A stretch of 64,000 nucleotides of DNA from an uncultured Pseudoteredinibacter sp. (GCF_947502065.1 NZ_CANMYE010000001.1:434001-498000); one strand, 5' to 3'; shown: positions 43,053 to 53,099, counted from the stretch's first letter. Notes: generated from the sequence alone by a model not told the origin. Program-made: numbers and translations.

Positions 43053-45278
43053 ATGAAAAAGTTGCTATTGGGGGTGGGCTTAATGAGCAGTGTGCAGGCC
43101 ATGGCGTTTGAGCCTTTGACCATTGAACGTCTATTTGACGATCCTGACTTATCGGGCACAGCACCACGAAGCTTAAAACTCTCCCCTGATGGCCAAAGAG
43201 CCACATTTTTGCAGGGCAGGGAAGATGATGCCGGCCGTATGGATCTTTGGCAATACAATATCGCCAGTGGTGAAACCAATATGTTGGTGGACTCCTTAAA
43301 GCTGCGTGGTGGAGCTGAAGAAGAGCTGTCGGATGAAGAAAAGGCTCGTCGCGAGCGTGCTCGCATTTCTAGCTTGTCGGGCATTGTTAGCTATCAATTT
43401 TCAAACGATGGCCAGCAGTTGCTCTTTCCTTTATCAGGTGATTTATACCTCTACGATATTGCCAAGAAGAATACCCGAGCGCTAACCAATGGCGAGGGCT
43501 TTGCTACTGATCCTAAACTGTCACCGAAAAGTAAATATGTTGCCTTTGTTCGTGATCGTAACCTTTGGGTAGCGGACACCAAGGGTGGTAAAGCCAGACC
43601 ACTCACCCGCACCAGCAATAACGATGAAGCCTGGGGCATGGCGGAGTTTGTTGCCCAAGAAGAAATGAAGCGCATGACGGGTTATTGGTGGTCTCCAAAT
43701 GAAGATGCCATCGTTGCGGCCAAGTTTGATGAGTCACCTGTGCCAATTGCCAAACGCTCAGAAATCTACGCCGATCGCACTGAGGTTATTTCACAGCGTT
43801 ATCCAGGAGCTGGTACTAACAATGTATTAATCAGCCTGGCAATTTTAGATCCAGAAAATAAGCGTGCCCCGATTGAGTTGGATCTTGGTGAAAACAAAGA
43901 TATCTACCTAGCCCGAGTCAACTGGTTGGCCGATGGATCAGGGGTTTTGGTTCAACGCCAAGACCGTAAGCAGCAGCGTTTGGATCTATTGCTGTATTCC
44001 GCAAAAGGCGGTAAGCCGACAACTCTATTGAGTGAAGAATCACCGACTTGGGTAAATCTACATGAAGATTTACGCCCACTCAAAAATGGTGATTTTATTT
44101 GGGCCAGCGAGCGCAGCGGTTTTAAACATCTGTATCTGTATGATGCCAAGGGTAAGTTGAAAAATACCATTACCCAAGGTGATTGGCAGGTTGATGAGAT
44201 CGAGGCCGTTGATCAAAAGCTGCAGCAGATCTACTTTACCGGCACTAAATCTTCACCCTTAGAAAAACAGCTATACCGTGTTGACTTCAATGGTGAAAAC
44301 CTAACGTCTATCAGCCGCAAGCGCGGTTGGCATAATGTCAGCTTTGCTAAAGATGCCAGCGTTTATATTGATTCTTGGTCGGATGATTTGATTCCAAGTC
44401 AAGTGAGTTTGCATGAAGCCAGCGGTAAATTGATTACTAATCTAGCGGCAAATCAAGTGAAGGATGGCCATGCTCTGTTTCCTTATTTTAAAGGTTTGCA
44501 GCAGCCTGAATATGGCAAGCTAAATACCAGCTTGGGTGGCGATCTTTATTACCAGATGTTAAAGCCTGAAGGTTTTGATGAGCCTCAAAACAAAAACAAG
44601 AAGTACCCAGTGTTCCTGCGTGTTTATGGCGGGCCAGGTTCACAGCAGGTGCAGCGTCGCTGGGATGGCCGTTGGGGTTTGACCGATCAATATATGGCGC
44701 AGCAGGGCTTTGTGGTATTCACCCTAGATAATCGCGGCTCTGAGCGTCGTGGTAAAAAGTTTGAAGATCCAATTTACGAAAATATGGGTGATCCAGAAGT
44801 GCAGGATCAGCTAGTGGGTATTCAATATCTGAAAACTCTGCCATTTGTTGATCCAGAGCGTATTGGTGTATTTGGTTGGAGCTACGGCGGGTACATGACT
44901 TTAATGATGCTATCTAAGGCCTCTGATCAAATTGCGGCCGGTGTTTCTGTAGCGCCCGTTACCGACTGGATGCTATACGATACTCATTACACCGAGCGTT
45001 ATATGGGCTTGCCTCAGGAAAATGCAGCGGGCTATGAAAACAGTGCGATCTTCCCGCATTTAGATGGCTTAAGTTCAGATCTATATCTGATCCACGGCAT
45101 GGCCGATGATAATGTGTTGTTTACCCATGCCACTACCTTAATGGCCAAACTGCAGAAAAACGGTGTTAAGTTCCGTTTGATGACTTACCCGGGTGAAAAG
45201 CATGGTATTACCGGTGATGGTCAGCGCACCCATGTGTTTACTGAAATTACCGATTATTTTATCGAGAAATTTAAGTAA
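43053..45278 (+). CDS. S9 family peptidase, dipeptidyl peptidase IV-like
   Basis: A 741-residue serine peptidase from the ATG at 43053 (AGGA upstream, signal peptide LLLGVGLMSSVQAMA). The N-terminal beta-propeller (about residues 40-480) includes the double-Glu motif FVAQEEMKR used by DPP-IV to grip the peptide N-terminus. The C-terminal alpha/beta-hydrolase domain has the catalytic Ser610 in GWSYGGYM, Asp in HGMADDNV and His in GEKHGI. It removes dipeptides with proline or alanine in second position in the periplasm. Together with the divergent M1 enzyme it forms a peptide-degrading locus. Confidence 0.95.
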   Translation: MKKLLLGVGLMSSVQAMAFEPLTIERLFDDPDLSGTAPRSLKLSPDGQRATFLQGREDDAGRMDLWQYNIASGETNMLVDSLKLRGGAEEELSDEEKARRERARISSLSGIVSYQFSNDGQQLLFPLSGDLYLYDIAKKNTRALTNGEGFATDPKLSPKSKYVAFVRDRNLWVADTKGGKARPLTRTSNNDEAWGMAEFVAQEEMKRMTGYWWSPNEDAIVAAKFDESPVPIAKRSEIYADRTEVISQRYPGAGTNNVLISLAILDPENKRAPIELDLGENKDIYLARVNWLADGSGVLVQRQDRKQQRLDLLLYSAKGGKPTTLLSEESPTWVNLHEDLRPLKNGDFIWASERSGFKHLYLYDAKGKLKNTITQGDWQVDEIEAVDQKLQQIYFTGTKSSPLEKQLYRVDFNGENLTSISRKRGWHNVSFAKDASVYIDSWSDDLIPSQVSLHEASGKLITNLAANQVKDGHALFPYFKGLQQPEYGKLNTSLGGDLYYQMLKPEGFDEPQNKNKKYPVFLRVYGGPGSQQVQRRWDGRWGLTDQYMAQQGFVVFTLDNRGSERRGKKFEDPIYENMGDPEVQDQLVGIQYLKTLPFVDPERIGVFGWSYGGYMTLMMLSKASDQIAAGVSVAPVTDWMLYDTHYTERYMGLPQENAAGYENSAIFPHLDGLSSDLYLIHGMADDNVLFTHATTLMAKLQKNGVKFRLMTYPGEKHGITGDGQRTHVFTEITDYFIEKFK

Positions 45279-45293
45279 ACTCCTTGTTTGAAT

Positions 45294-45368
45294 AGGGCTC
45301 TTGTTACAGCTGAGCGTTGATATCAGGTCAACAAATCACAAAAAGTGATTAGATGTAACAAGAGCCCT
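45294..45368. repeat. 75-bp nested hairpin
   Basis: 15-bp perfect arms AGGGCTCTTGTTACA (45294-45308) and its complement (45354-45368). Two smaller hairpins lie inside (GTTGATATCAGGTCAAC-like at about 45313-45329 and AATCACAAAAAGTGATT). It starts 15 bases after the S9 peptidase stop and ends 24 bases before the GNAT start; it may end the first transcript. Confidence 0.75.
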
Positions 45369-45392
45369 TTGTATTTGTAGTAGGCCTGCCTA

Positions 45393-45869
45393 ATGATTCA
45401 AATCGTTCCACTTTCCAATCACTTAGAATTTATTGATGAGCTTGCGGCTTTGCATTACAAGGAGTGGCGTCACTTTAGCCCGGAATCAACCGTAGCCGAT
45501 CAAAAGCAGTCTTTAATGGATTCTGCGAAAGAAAGTGGTATCCCGTCGCTATATATCGCGATAGAGGGTGGTGAGTTGTTAGGTTCGGCAGCCTTAGTAG
45601 AGTCAGATCTAGATGAGCGTTTTGCTCATATGGGGCCATGGCTTGCGGCCGTTTATGTGAAAGAGCAAGCTCGCGGTAGGGGCTTAGCTAGTTTGTTGGT
45701 GCAACATTGCGAGGAGGAGGCCAGCCGTTTAGGGCTTAGCCCCTTGTACTTATCGACGGAGCATGCCGGCCCACTTTATGAAAAACTTGGCTGGATTAAA
45801 TTGCAAGACTGTAATTATAAAGGCTACCCGCTGGATGTTATGCAAAAAGACCTGAGTGATGCGTGCTAG
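45393..45869 (+). CDS. GNAT-family N-acetyltransferase
   Basis: A 158-residue acetyltransferase. The acetyl-CoA binding motif is VYVKEQARGRGLASLLVQHC near residue 88, followed by LGLSPLYLSTEHAGPLYEKLGW typical of the fold's C-terminal part. The acceptor is unknown. It is separated from the peptidase gene by a nested hairpin and is followed by the convergent TetR gene. Confidence 0.85.
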   Translation: MIQIVPLSNHLEFIDELAALHYKEWRHFSPESTVADQKQSLMDSAKESGIPSLYIAIEGGELLGSAALVESDLDERFAHMGPWLAAVYVKEQARGRGLASLLVQHCEEEASRLGLSPLYLSTEHAGPLYEKLGWIKLQDCNYKGYPLDVMQKDLSDAC

Positions 45870-45906
45870 TTGGCCTTGGTGCTTTTACCGCTCTGCAACA
45901 CGCTTA

Positions 45907-46560
45907 TTATTCCTGGCTCATTTCAATCGCTGCTTTAACCATTTCATCACTCAATCTCAGTGAAAGTTTTAAATTGATTTCACGAGCCTTTCCTTTTTGT
46001 AAAGCGGTTTGATTCAGCATAGTCACGGCTAGTTGATGAAAGAAAACGCTGAGCTGCTTAAGGTTTTGCTTGTTGCTGCTGTAGCCAAAGCGCTCAAAAA
46101 GAGCGAGTAATCTGTCTGCGAACTGCTGATTATGGCTGCGCTGTAGATCCGCTAGCTCGGGAATAGAGGCAGCGATCTTATCGATGTCGGCGTAGGCTCT
46201 ATAGTGCTGGTATTGCCGCTCTAATATTTGAATATAAATGCGACGCATCAGCTCGTAAATGTCATCACTTTCTTTTCCGTTTTCCTCAGTGCTGGCAACG
46301 GCATTTTCAAACTCCTTGTTCAGGGCCTGGTACCAGCGTTCTACCAAGGCGTATAGCATGGATTCTTTATTGGGAAAGTATTGGTATAGAGTGCCAATGC
46401 TCAGCCCAGCCTGTTGGGCGACGTGATTGGTGGTGAGTTTTGCAAAGCCATCGCTTGCTAACAGCTCGCGGCAGGCATCCAAAATCTTCGCGACTGATTC
46501 TTCGCCCCTAGGGGTACTTGGGCTTCGGCGCACAACGGCGGTAGATTTCTTACTCATCAT
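45907..46560 (-). CDS. TetR-family transcriptional regulator
   Basis: A 217-residue regulator from the ATG at 46560 (the longer frame begins with a TTG). The HTH is KLTTNHVAQQAGLSIGTLYQYFPNKESML near residue 45 (split here by helix boundaries), followed by a helical ligand domain with DDIYELMRRIYIQ. It lies divergent from the Tat amidase gene with a gap of about 190 bases, so that gene is a possible target. The ligand is unknown. Confidence 0.88.
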   Translation of the reverse strand: MMSKKSTAVVRRSPSTPRGEESVAKILDACRELLASDGFAKLTTNHVAQQAGLSIGTLYQYFPNKESMLYALVERWYQALNKEFENAVASTEENGKESDDIYELMRRIYIQILERQYQHYRAYADIDKIAASIPELADLQRSHNQQFADRLLALFERFGYSSNKQNLKQLSVFFHQLAVTMLNQTALQKGKAREINLKLSLRLSDEMVKAAIEMSQE

Positions 46561-46747
46561 TTTATCCAATAGCGTTCAAACGCTAGTGTACCTCGCGCTC
46601 TGGTCGCTCGAAAGATTGACTTTAGCTTAGCTGCATTTTAACATCTGAGCAATTGCTCATATTGTGTGTTTTTGCAGCAATGTCTGTGGTGACAAATCAA
46701 CCGGCGTATCGATGAGTTGCCGAGAATAATAAAGTTAAGCGAGGACC

Positions 46748-48250
46748 ATGATGAAACGTAGAGACTTTTTAGGGCACAGTGCAGTAGCGACATTGGCTGC
46801 TGGCGCGAGTACAGGGATTGCAGCAAATGCCTTGGCAAAGAGTCAGCCAAAACTTACTAGCTCGGAGCTGGCTAAGCTGGATGCGCTAGGTCTTGCAGAG
46901 ACCATTCGCACAGGTCAGGTGAGTGCGCTAGAAGTGCTTGATGACACCATCGCGCGTATTGAAACACTTGATCCGAAGATTAACTCGGTGGTGATCAAAA
47001 CATTCGATATTGCAAGGCAGCAAGCGTCGAAGAGCAAGCCCCAGGGCGTCTTTGCTGGGGTTCCTTATGTCTATAAAAATCTTGCTCCTTATAAAGATGT
47101 ACCCTTTACGGGCGGTTCTCGGGCCTTTGTAAATCGTATTCCAAAAACAGCCAATGATTTGCAAAAATCCATTGATGGCTCGGGTGCTGTATTAATGGGA
47201 ATGTCCAATTCCCCTGAATTTGGGTTGGTGGCCACGACAGAGCCGGTGCTATATGGCGCGACTCATAACCCTTGGGATTTAACTCGCAGCCCTGGTGGCT
47301 CCAGTGGTGGCTCGGCCGCAGCGGTTGCGGCAGGTCTTGTGCCCATTGCTACGGCCAGTGACGGAGGTGGTTCTATTCGAGTGCCGGCCTGCCAGTGTGG
47401 TTTGGTGGGTTTAAAGTACAGTCGTTATCGCGAATACAGCAGTCTAAAAACTGGTTTTTTATCTTCCAAGGGTTGTCTAAGTCATAGCGTAAGAGACACC
47501 GCAGCTTTCTTGGCCGTTACTGAAAGACCAGATTTTAAAGGTGGTAAGGTGGGCTATGTAACGGCCGCCAGTAAGCAGCGTTTACGAATTGCCTACCACA
47601 CAGAGGATGCCAATGGTTTACAGCCCCATGCTGAAGTTAAGCAGGCTATTGAATCAACCGCGAAACTTTTGGCGGGTTTGGGGCATCATGTTGAAGAGAA
47701 AAAATTCGAGCTTAATGGCGAAGAGTTGATGTATCACTTCTTAAGTTTGTGGTCTTCATCACCGGCCGCAAAAAAAGTAGAAGCAGAAGCCTTATTAGGG
47801 CGAGCCATTGATTCACGCGATTTTGAGCCCATGAGCTTTTATCTAATCGAGATGTATAAAAATCGCCCGGAAGGCAGTATCCAAAAGGCGGTGGCTTATT
47901 TTAAAACCCTCGCCGAAAGCGCCGCTAAGTTCTATCAACAGTATGATGTCTACTTGAGCCCGGTATTAAACCAAGTGGCGGTTAAGCTGGGCGAGCATGG
48001 CCCTAAGATTGATCCTAAGAACCTAATAGAAAGTAGCGTTGCCTATGTCAGCCATACGCCAACAGCAAATGCGACAGGCTTGCCGTCACTGTCATTGCCC
48101 TTACATTGGAGTGATGCTGGCTTGCCAATAGGTAGCCTATTTACCGCAGGCTATGGCCAAGAGGCAAAGTTGTTGGCCTTAGCTTATGAACTTGAAGCGG
48201 CCCAACCTTGGCAGGGCAAATGGGCGCCTAATTCGGTTGTTAATCTTTAG
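46748..48250 (+). CDS. Tat-exported amidase-signature enzyme
   Basis: A 500-residue amidase-signature protein. The N-terminus ([18 protein letters not shown]) is a twin-arginine signal, so it is folded before export. The catalytic Lys sits in [10 protein letters not shown] near residue 102, and the Gly/Ser-rich stretch [15 protein letters not shown] (about residue 180) holds the cis-Ser and nucleophile Ser. It hydrolyses amides; the substrate is unknown. GAGGA lies just before the ATG at 46748 (an ATG at 46751 is equally possible). Confidence 0.92.
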   Translation: MMKRRDFLGHSAVATLAAGASTGIAANALAKSQPKLTSSELAKLDALGLAETIRTGQVSALEVLDDTIARIETLDPKINSVVIKTFDIARQQASKSKPQGVFAGVPYVYKNLAPYKDVPFTGGSRAFVNRIPKTANDLQKSIDGSGAVLMGMSNSPEFGLVATTEPVLYGATHNPWDLTRSPGGSSGGSAAAVAAGLVPIATASDGGGSIRVPACQCGLVGLKYSRYREYSSLKTGFLSSKGCLSHSVRDTAAFLAVTERPDFKGGKVGYVTAASKQRLRIAYHTEDANGLQPHAEVKQAIESTAKLLAGLGHHVEEKKFELNGEELMYHFLSLWSSSPAAKKVEAEALLGRAIDSRDFEPMSFYLIEMYKNRPEGSIQKAVAYFKTLAESAAKFYQQYDVYLSPVLNQVAVKLGEHGPKIDPKNLIESSVAYVSHTPTANATGLPSLSLPLHWSDAGLPIGSLFTAGYGQEAKLLALAYELEAAQPWQGKWAPNSVVNL

Positions 48251-48266
48251 TAAGCGATCGATAATG

Positions 48267-48305
48267 GTGGGGCTGGCGCCAGCTGAGCCCAGCCCACTGT
48301 TTTCT
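48267..48305 (+). terminator. GC-rich hairpin with T tail after the amidase gene
   Basis: Imperfect stem GTGGGGCTGG / CCCAGCCCAC with an inner GGCTGGCGCCAGC palindrome, followed by TGTTTTCTT. Likely terminator 17 bases after the stop. Confidence 0.6.
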
Positions 48306-48325
48306 TGATAATATAATTCCTTCCT

Positions 48326-48838
48326 ATGAGCACTGATTACCAATTTGAAGCCCTTGCTTCTGTTCATGTCGAGCCCTTACTAAAGTTCGAGCTTCAAAAT
48401 CGCTCTTGGTTTGAATCGCTTATTGCGGCACGTCCGGCAAGCTTTTATTCAATAGATGCCGTTGCTGATCATATTCAGCAGGCAATAGATATGGCCAAAG
48501 AAGGGATGGGGCGCTCTTATGTGCTTTGTCATTCAAGAAGCATTGTTGCCCGAGCGAATATTAAGGGCATTGATAATGGTAGAGGGGAGATTGGATACCG
48601 TGTAGCGAAGAGTTATACCGGCCAGGGCTTGGCCAGTTATTGCTTAGAGTGTTTGCTTCAAGTGGCCCAAAAAGAATTGGGCCTTAAGCTATTACAAGCG
48701 AAGGTTTTAGACAATAACCCCGCTTCTTTACATATATTGCAAAAGCAGGGTTTTGAAATTTTAGGGAAAACCGAAAACTTTTTAAACCTTCGTGGCGAAA
48801 TTCTGACGGTGTTTGATTTACAAAAATCGTTTAAATAA
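48326..48838 (+). CDS. RimJ/RimL-type GNAT acetyltransferase
   Basis: A 170-residue acetyltransferase. Motif A is GEIGYRVAKSYTGQGLASYCLECLL near residue 90, then AKVLDNNPASLHILQKQGFE near 135, the RimJ/RimL pattern. It may acetylate a ribosomal protein N-terminus or a small amine. It lies 4 bases from the convergent ABC permease gene. Confidence 0.85.
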   Translation: MSTDYQFEALASVHVEPLLKFELQNRSWFESLIAARPASFYSIDAVADHIQQAIDMAKEGMGRSYVLCHSRSIVARANIKGIDNGRGEIGYRVAKSYTGQGLASYCLECLLQVAQKELGLKLLQAKVLDNNPASLHILQKQGFEILGKTENFLNLRGEILTVFDLQKSFK

Positions 48839-48842
48839 AACC

Positions 48843-50057
48843 CTAAACCTTTGCTACTCCAAACGTCGGTGCCGAAAGTCGGCCATTATTGAAGCCATAT
48901 CCTTTCGCATAGTAGTAGAGACCTACGGTATATAAGGCCCCGGCAATAGTGATTGCCCATACAGGGGTTTTTATAAATAGGTAAAAGAGGCTAAAGCTCA
49001 GTAATGTGCATAGAGGAATGGTAAACCTCTTTTTAAGGGAGATAAAACTCAGAGCTGATAATAGTAAGTAAAAAACGATGAACCAAGGTAGTATTATCAT
49101 AGTGTCTGGGCTTCTATAAATGGCGTACAAGTAAATTATTAATAGTGCCCCTAAATTTATGATGAGGTTTTTTAACGATAGTTGTAATAAAAACGAAGCC
49201 TTATTTTCAAATTTTGATGATAGCCAAAGGCGATCGATATTGCTGATAGTTGTAGTTATTCGAATGGAGAAAAACGCGAAAAGCCCTGCGATAGCCCAAG
49301 CCCTATCCGATAGGTCAGCTTCGTTTTGAGCCGTAATGATGGCCAGTTCCTCTAGCAGGATAAAGCCGATTAAAACGATAAAAGCAACCTTAATTGGGTT
49401 GGCTCGTGGAACTATTTTGTCAGAGCTACTATTGATGCTCCAGTTTTTTTGTTCGCTATTCATTGTCTGCCAGAGCATTTTTTTTCGAGCTCCGATATAG
49501 GATTGTCGAATGAACGCACCATATGTCCAGCAACTAAGAGCGAGAAGCACCACTATAACAAACGCAAAAGTATCGCTGTAAATAAATGTAACAGGCTTAA
49601 CTATTAGGTAGTTTGCAGGCTCATCAAAACCAAATGCGCTGGCAAACAGAGTCAGAGGAAGTAAAGCAAATAACCAGGCTGTAATGTGGATGTGGAAACC
49701 AAAGAACAAGCCGAGACTGCAAAAAAAGATGGCCAGCTTTGCTGTCTCGCGTGTAGTGGATTCTACACTGATGGGTATATAAACAACCATCGCAAGAAGT
49801 AAAAATGAGGCGCTGATGATAAGGGGTAGAGTTTTAATAAATCCCGGAAGCAAAACGAGTTGTTGCTGTTCCTTAATTCTCTGGCTCAATAAGCCACTAC
49901 AAAATCCGAAACTAAGAAGTATAAGTGGATATGTGTCATCGGCCTCAGCCCTTACCAATATAAAAATCATAAAGGCCGCATACAGCGCAATACTTGCTAC
50001 TTCCCGTGTCGCCATCAGCTTTCTGAAAAACCATAAGTCGTGTCTTAAAGTGCTCAT
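48843..50057 (-). CDS. ABC transporter permease-like membrane protein
   Basis: A 404-residue protein with about eleven hydrophobic helices (first near residue 20, last near 375) and few charged loops. No named family motif is visible, but the start codon overlaps the ABC ATPase stop by ATGA and a GntR regulator precedes both, the layout of YtrA-type ABC-2 exporters. It is likely the membrane half of that exporter. Confidence 0.78.
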   Translation of the reverse strand: MSTLRHDLWFFRKLMATREVASIALYAAFMIFILVRAEADDTYPLILLSFGFCSGLLSQRIKEQQQLVLLPGFIKTLPLIISASFLLLAMVVYIPISVESTTRETAKLAIFFCSLGLFFGFHIHITAWLFALLPLTLFASAFGFDEPANYLIVKPVTFIYSDTFAFVIVVLLALSCWTYGAFIRQSYIGARKKMLWQTMNSEQKNWSINSSSDKIVPRANPIKVAFIVLIGFILLEELAIITAQNEADLSDRAWAIAGLFAFFSIRITTTISNIDRLWLSSKFENKASFLLQLSLKNLIINLGALLIIYLYAIYRSPDTMIILPWFIVFYLLLSALSFISLKKRFTIPLCTLLSFSLFYLFIKTPVWAITIAGALYTVGLYYYAKGYGFNNGRLSAPTFGVAKV

Positions 50058-50941
50058 GCGTGCAGCTCCATAAAGAGATCTTCTAGGTTTAGCTGCTGTT
50101 GTAGGATATCGCTGGATAATTGTGGAACTGGCTGGCTTACCGTAACAATAATGTCGTTACCGCGTTCACGTATAGCGACTTTGTTTTCGATGCCATCGAT
50201 CAACGATTGACGATCTTCTTGCTCGGGTAGGGTAATCTTATGGTAGTTAGCTTTTAATTGATCTAGGTTTTCCTGCAGCAATATTTTGCGATCTTTAAGA
50301 AATATAACATCGCTGGCGATACGCTCGATATCGCTAGTGATATGGCTAGAAAATAGAATGGTTTTATTCTCATCCCAGTAATCTTCCAAGAGCACTTCGA
50401 TAAACTGCCTGCGAGCCTTTGGGTCAAGTCCAGCGACGGGCTCGTCGAGCACTAATAGATTAGGGCGATGGGCAATGGCCATAATAATGCTCACACATTG
50501 GCGCTGGCCGACCGATAATTGCCCGGTCTTTTTAGCTTTATCGATTTCAAATTTATCCAGTAGAGCGAGGGCAAAGTCGTGATCCCAGTTTTTATAGTAA
50601 GCGCCCCAGTGCCTTAAGAGTTCTTCGTTTTTGGCGTTGTCTAGCAAACCACTTTCTTGGGGGACATAGCCTAATTGCTGTCGGCTCTCGGTGCTGGCAT
50701 TCCAGCTGTTTTCACTAAATATTTCAGCATGACCTTGTATGGGTTGGATAAGCCCAAGCGCACATTGAATCAGCGTGGTCTTACCAGCACCGTTTTTACC
50801 GAGCAATCCAGTGATGCTCCCCGGCTCGAGAGAAAGATCGATGCTATCTAAACAATATTCATCTTCATTTGCTTTAGCCCAGGGCCAAAGGCTCTGACTA
50901 AAACCATGACTTAAGGATTGGATATCCAGTGGCTTATTCAT
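50054..50941 (-). CDS. ABC transporter ATP-binding protein
   Basis: About 295 residues from the ATG at 50941, which overlaps the end of the GntR gene by eight bases. It has Walker A GLLGKNGAGKTTLIQ near residue 46, signature LSVGQRQCVSI, Walker B LLVLDEPVAGLDPKA and the His switch LFSSHITSDIE. The type is the CcmA/YtrB exporter ATPase. The second half of the operon encodes its permease. Function inferred: drug, peptide or cell-envelope stress export. Confidence 0.9.
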   Translation of the reverse strand: MNKPLDIQSLSHGFSQSLWPWAKANEDEYCLDSIDLSLEPGSITGLLGKNGAGKTTLIQCALGLIQPIQGHAEIFSENSWNASTESRQQLGYVPQESGLLDNAKNEELLRHWGAYYKNWDHDFALALLDKFEIDKAKKTGQLSVGQRQCVSIIMAIAHRPNLLVLDEPVAGLDPKARRQFIEVLLEDYWDENKTILFSSHITSDIERIASDVIFLKDRKILLQENLDQLKANYHKITLPEQEDRQSLIDGIENKVAIRERGNDIIVTVSQPVPQLSSDILQQQLNLEDLFMELHA

Positions 50942-51320
50942 CTTCACTCCAGCTCTGCTCGATAAGTTTATAGGCTTCACTTTTGCTAAGCCCCAGCTGT
51001 TTCGCTTGAAAAACAAACTCTTTTAGGGTGGGTTTGAGCAGGGATTCTTGCTGCTCTTTGGGGTCTTGTGTACTGGCTTTAACGATCATGCCAATTCCTT
51101 TTTTGCGCTCCACATGACCTTCCAGTTCCAGCTGGCTATAGGCTTTGGAAACCGTCATGGGGTTGATGGTGAGTTGCTTAGCAACTTCCCGGGTTGAAGG
51201 AAGCTGGTCGCCAGCCAGTAATTGCCCGCGAGCAATTAGGCGCTGCACCTGATCTACCAACTGCTTAAACACAGCGGTGCCAATGTTGGGATTGATGTTT
51301 AGATTTAGATTCTTCTGCAT
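50934..51320 (-). CDS. GntR-family (YtrA subfamily) transcriptional regulator
   Basis: A 128-residue regulator with an N-terminal winged helix (GTAVFKQLVDQVQRLIARGQLLAGDQLPS, then TREVAKQLTINPMTVSKAYSQLELEG, near residues 10-65) and a very short C-terminal helical part, as in the YtrA subfamily. I chose the ATG at 51320 because an inverted repeat (51323-51344) lies just upstream and would be inside the gene from the ATG at 51344. It is the first gene of the ABC operon and probably represses it. Confidence 0.88.
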   Translation of the reverse strand: MQKNLNLNINPNIGTAVFKQLVDQVQRLIARGQLLAGDQLPSTREVAKQLTINPMTVSKAYSQLELEGHVERKKGIGMIVKASTQDPKEQQESLLKPTLKEFVFQAKQLGLSKSEAYKLIEQSWSEDE

Positions 51321-51322
51321 TG

Positions 51323-51344
51323 GTGTATTATTGCACTGATACAC
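51323..51344 (-). promoter_or_regulatory. GTGTAT-N10-ATACAC operator candidate
   Basis: A perfect 6-bp inverted repeat with a 10-base spacer lies directly before the GntR start codon. On the minus strand a TTGCCA box and TAATAC (18-bp spacing) overlap it, with the -10 ending about five bases before the ATG. It fits an autorepression site; binding is inferred. Confidence 0.55.
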
Positions 51345-51897
51345 TGTTTGGCAAGAACTTTTTATGTGATTTTAATAAGTCTAATAGATTCAAAGGCTTA
51401 CTGGTTTTGAATTTTAGGTTTTGGCTCCAAGCTAATCTAGGGTGTATAGCTTGGTATGATGCAGGGTACGACTTGTGATCTGCTGTATTTAGAGTGAATA
51501 CTGATTTTTATAGCTTAAGGTTCATTCCTAAACGTTTGAAAATCTCATTGCTAATAATCAAGCTTCAAAGGCGGCCTGCGCCGGTACTGAGCTTCAGTTG
51601 CTAGCTTGGGTGAAATGTATTTTCCATGCGAAGTCATAACCACTTAAAAATTACAACTATAGTGTGATTCATTGCTGGCTTAACTCTGGTTAAAGTATTA
51701 GGAAGTTCTTAATTTCCCCGTCTTCAATACTTAGCATACGGCTCTATTAGACGGTATGGCTTTAGTAAGATTGGCATTGCAGCGTTCTTGCCATGTTGTG
51801 TAAGGGGACAGAGAAAAATGGCGCTTAGCCCGGCTCGTTTCTGAGTTGAAGAACAACAATCGCGATTTAAACTCGACTTTAGCTATGGGGCTGCTGA
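51345..51897. other. Intergenic region between the GntR operon and the diguanylate cyclase gene
   Basis: About 550 bases with no convincing gene and no repeat that recurs in the window. It must contain the cyclase promoter, which I could not place with confidence. Confidence 0.4.
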
Positions 51898-52923
51898 GTG
51901 TCACAGGGAAAAATACTATACGACCTAGATCTTTCTGAGTGGGAATCGAGTGATAACCTAGCGGCAGCTAATATTCACAAGCAGCGCCTTGTAAAAGGCC
52001 TGGCGGTATTCTGCTTATTAATATTCATTCCTTTCTCTATCCACAATTACCTCCATGAACGCTGGCCCTTACTGATCATTAATCTGCTCTTTTTAGCTGC
52101 CTTTGTGCCCAGCATGTGGTACATGTTTCGCGAGGGCAAGCCGCTGCCTACTTGGGTAATTGTGCTGGTGACGACTCTGTTGGTACTGGCAACCTCGATT
52201 CCCATTGCTTATCACGGCTTGGTATCCGTTTTGTGGGCCTTCACCATTACCACGGCTTTTTACTTTTTACTTTCAAGACAATTGGCCTTTGCGATGTCGC
52301 TGGTGGTCCTGCTGTGTTATGGCGGTGTGAGCATTTATAGCCTAGAGACGTATCCAGCGATACGAGTCTTGATTGCACTCGTTGTAAATTTTTACTTGGT
52401 AAGTTTATTGGCGAGAAAAATACAGCGCGCTCAGTTCCTACTTAGCGAGCTGGCGAATAAAGATGCAATGACTGGCGCTTTCAATCGACGTTTGTTGGAC
52501 GATTACCTAAATGAATCCCTTGGCAGTTATGAGCGCAATGCTAAACGTTCGGTGGTTGCTATATTTGATATTGATTTTTTTAAGACGATCAACGATGAGA
52601 AGGGACATCAGGCTGGCGATGCGGCAATAGTGGAACTGGTGAAACTAATTAAAGAAAGCAGTCGCAAGAGTGATTTGGTGTTCCGCATGGGGGGCGATGA
52701 AATGCTATTGTTGATTCGTGATGTCAGTATTGCGCAAGCGGAGGAGATGCTGGAGAGAATTCGAGCACGCATAGAGAACTGTGATTTGATCGGCACTTCA
52801 TCAAGTGTCGGGGCCGTGTGCTGTAGTTTGGCGAACAGTTACGATGCCTGGATCAGCCAGGCAGATGAGGCGCTCTATCGAGCTAAGAGTCTTGGTAGAA
52901 ATAGAGTGGTGTTCTTGTCTTGA
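51898..52923 (+). CDS. Membrane diguanylate cyclase (GGDEF domain)
   Basis: A 341-residue protein starting at a GTG, with six hydrophobic segments (about residues 33-170) as a membrane sensor and a C-terminal GGDEF domain from about residue 180 (LANKDAMTGAFNRRLLDDYL, DIDFFKTINDEKGHQAGD). The active-site loop reads GGDEM rather than GGDEF; the catalytic Gly-Gly-Asp-Glu part is kept, so it is probably active and makes c-di-GMP. No RxxD inhibitory site was seen right before the loop. Confidence 0.9.
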   Translation: MSQGKILYDLDLSEWESSDNLAAANIHKQRLVKGLAVFCLLIFIPFSIHNYLHERWPLLIINLLFLAAFVPSMWYMFREGKPLPTWVIVLVTTLLVLATSIPIAYHGLVSVLWAFTITTAFYFLLSRQLAFAMSLVVLLCYGGVSIYSLETYPAIRVLIALVVNFYLVSLLARKIQRAQFLLSELANKDAMTGAFNRRLLDDYLNESLGSYERNAKRSVVAIFDIDFFKTINDEKGHQAGDAAIVELVKLIKESSRKSDLVFRMGGDEMLLLIRDVSIAQAEEMLERIRARIENCDLIGTSSSVGAVCCSLANSYDAWISQADEALYRAKSLGRNRVVFLS

Positions 52924-53099
52924 ACCGAAACTTCATGCGGCAAATTAAAGTCTGGCGACTGCCATTGTAAAACGTTTGAAGGGTAGCTAACCAACTGCTT
53001 GGAGAGAGCACAGTGTTTTAGCATACCCTCTTAATCAAGGGGGAGACTAAGAGGGCCGAATTACAGGGAGCAGGCAATCGCCAGAAAACCGATAAATAG

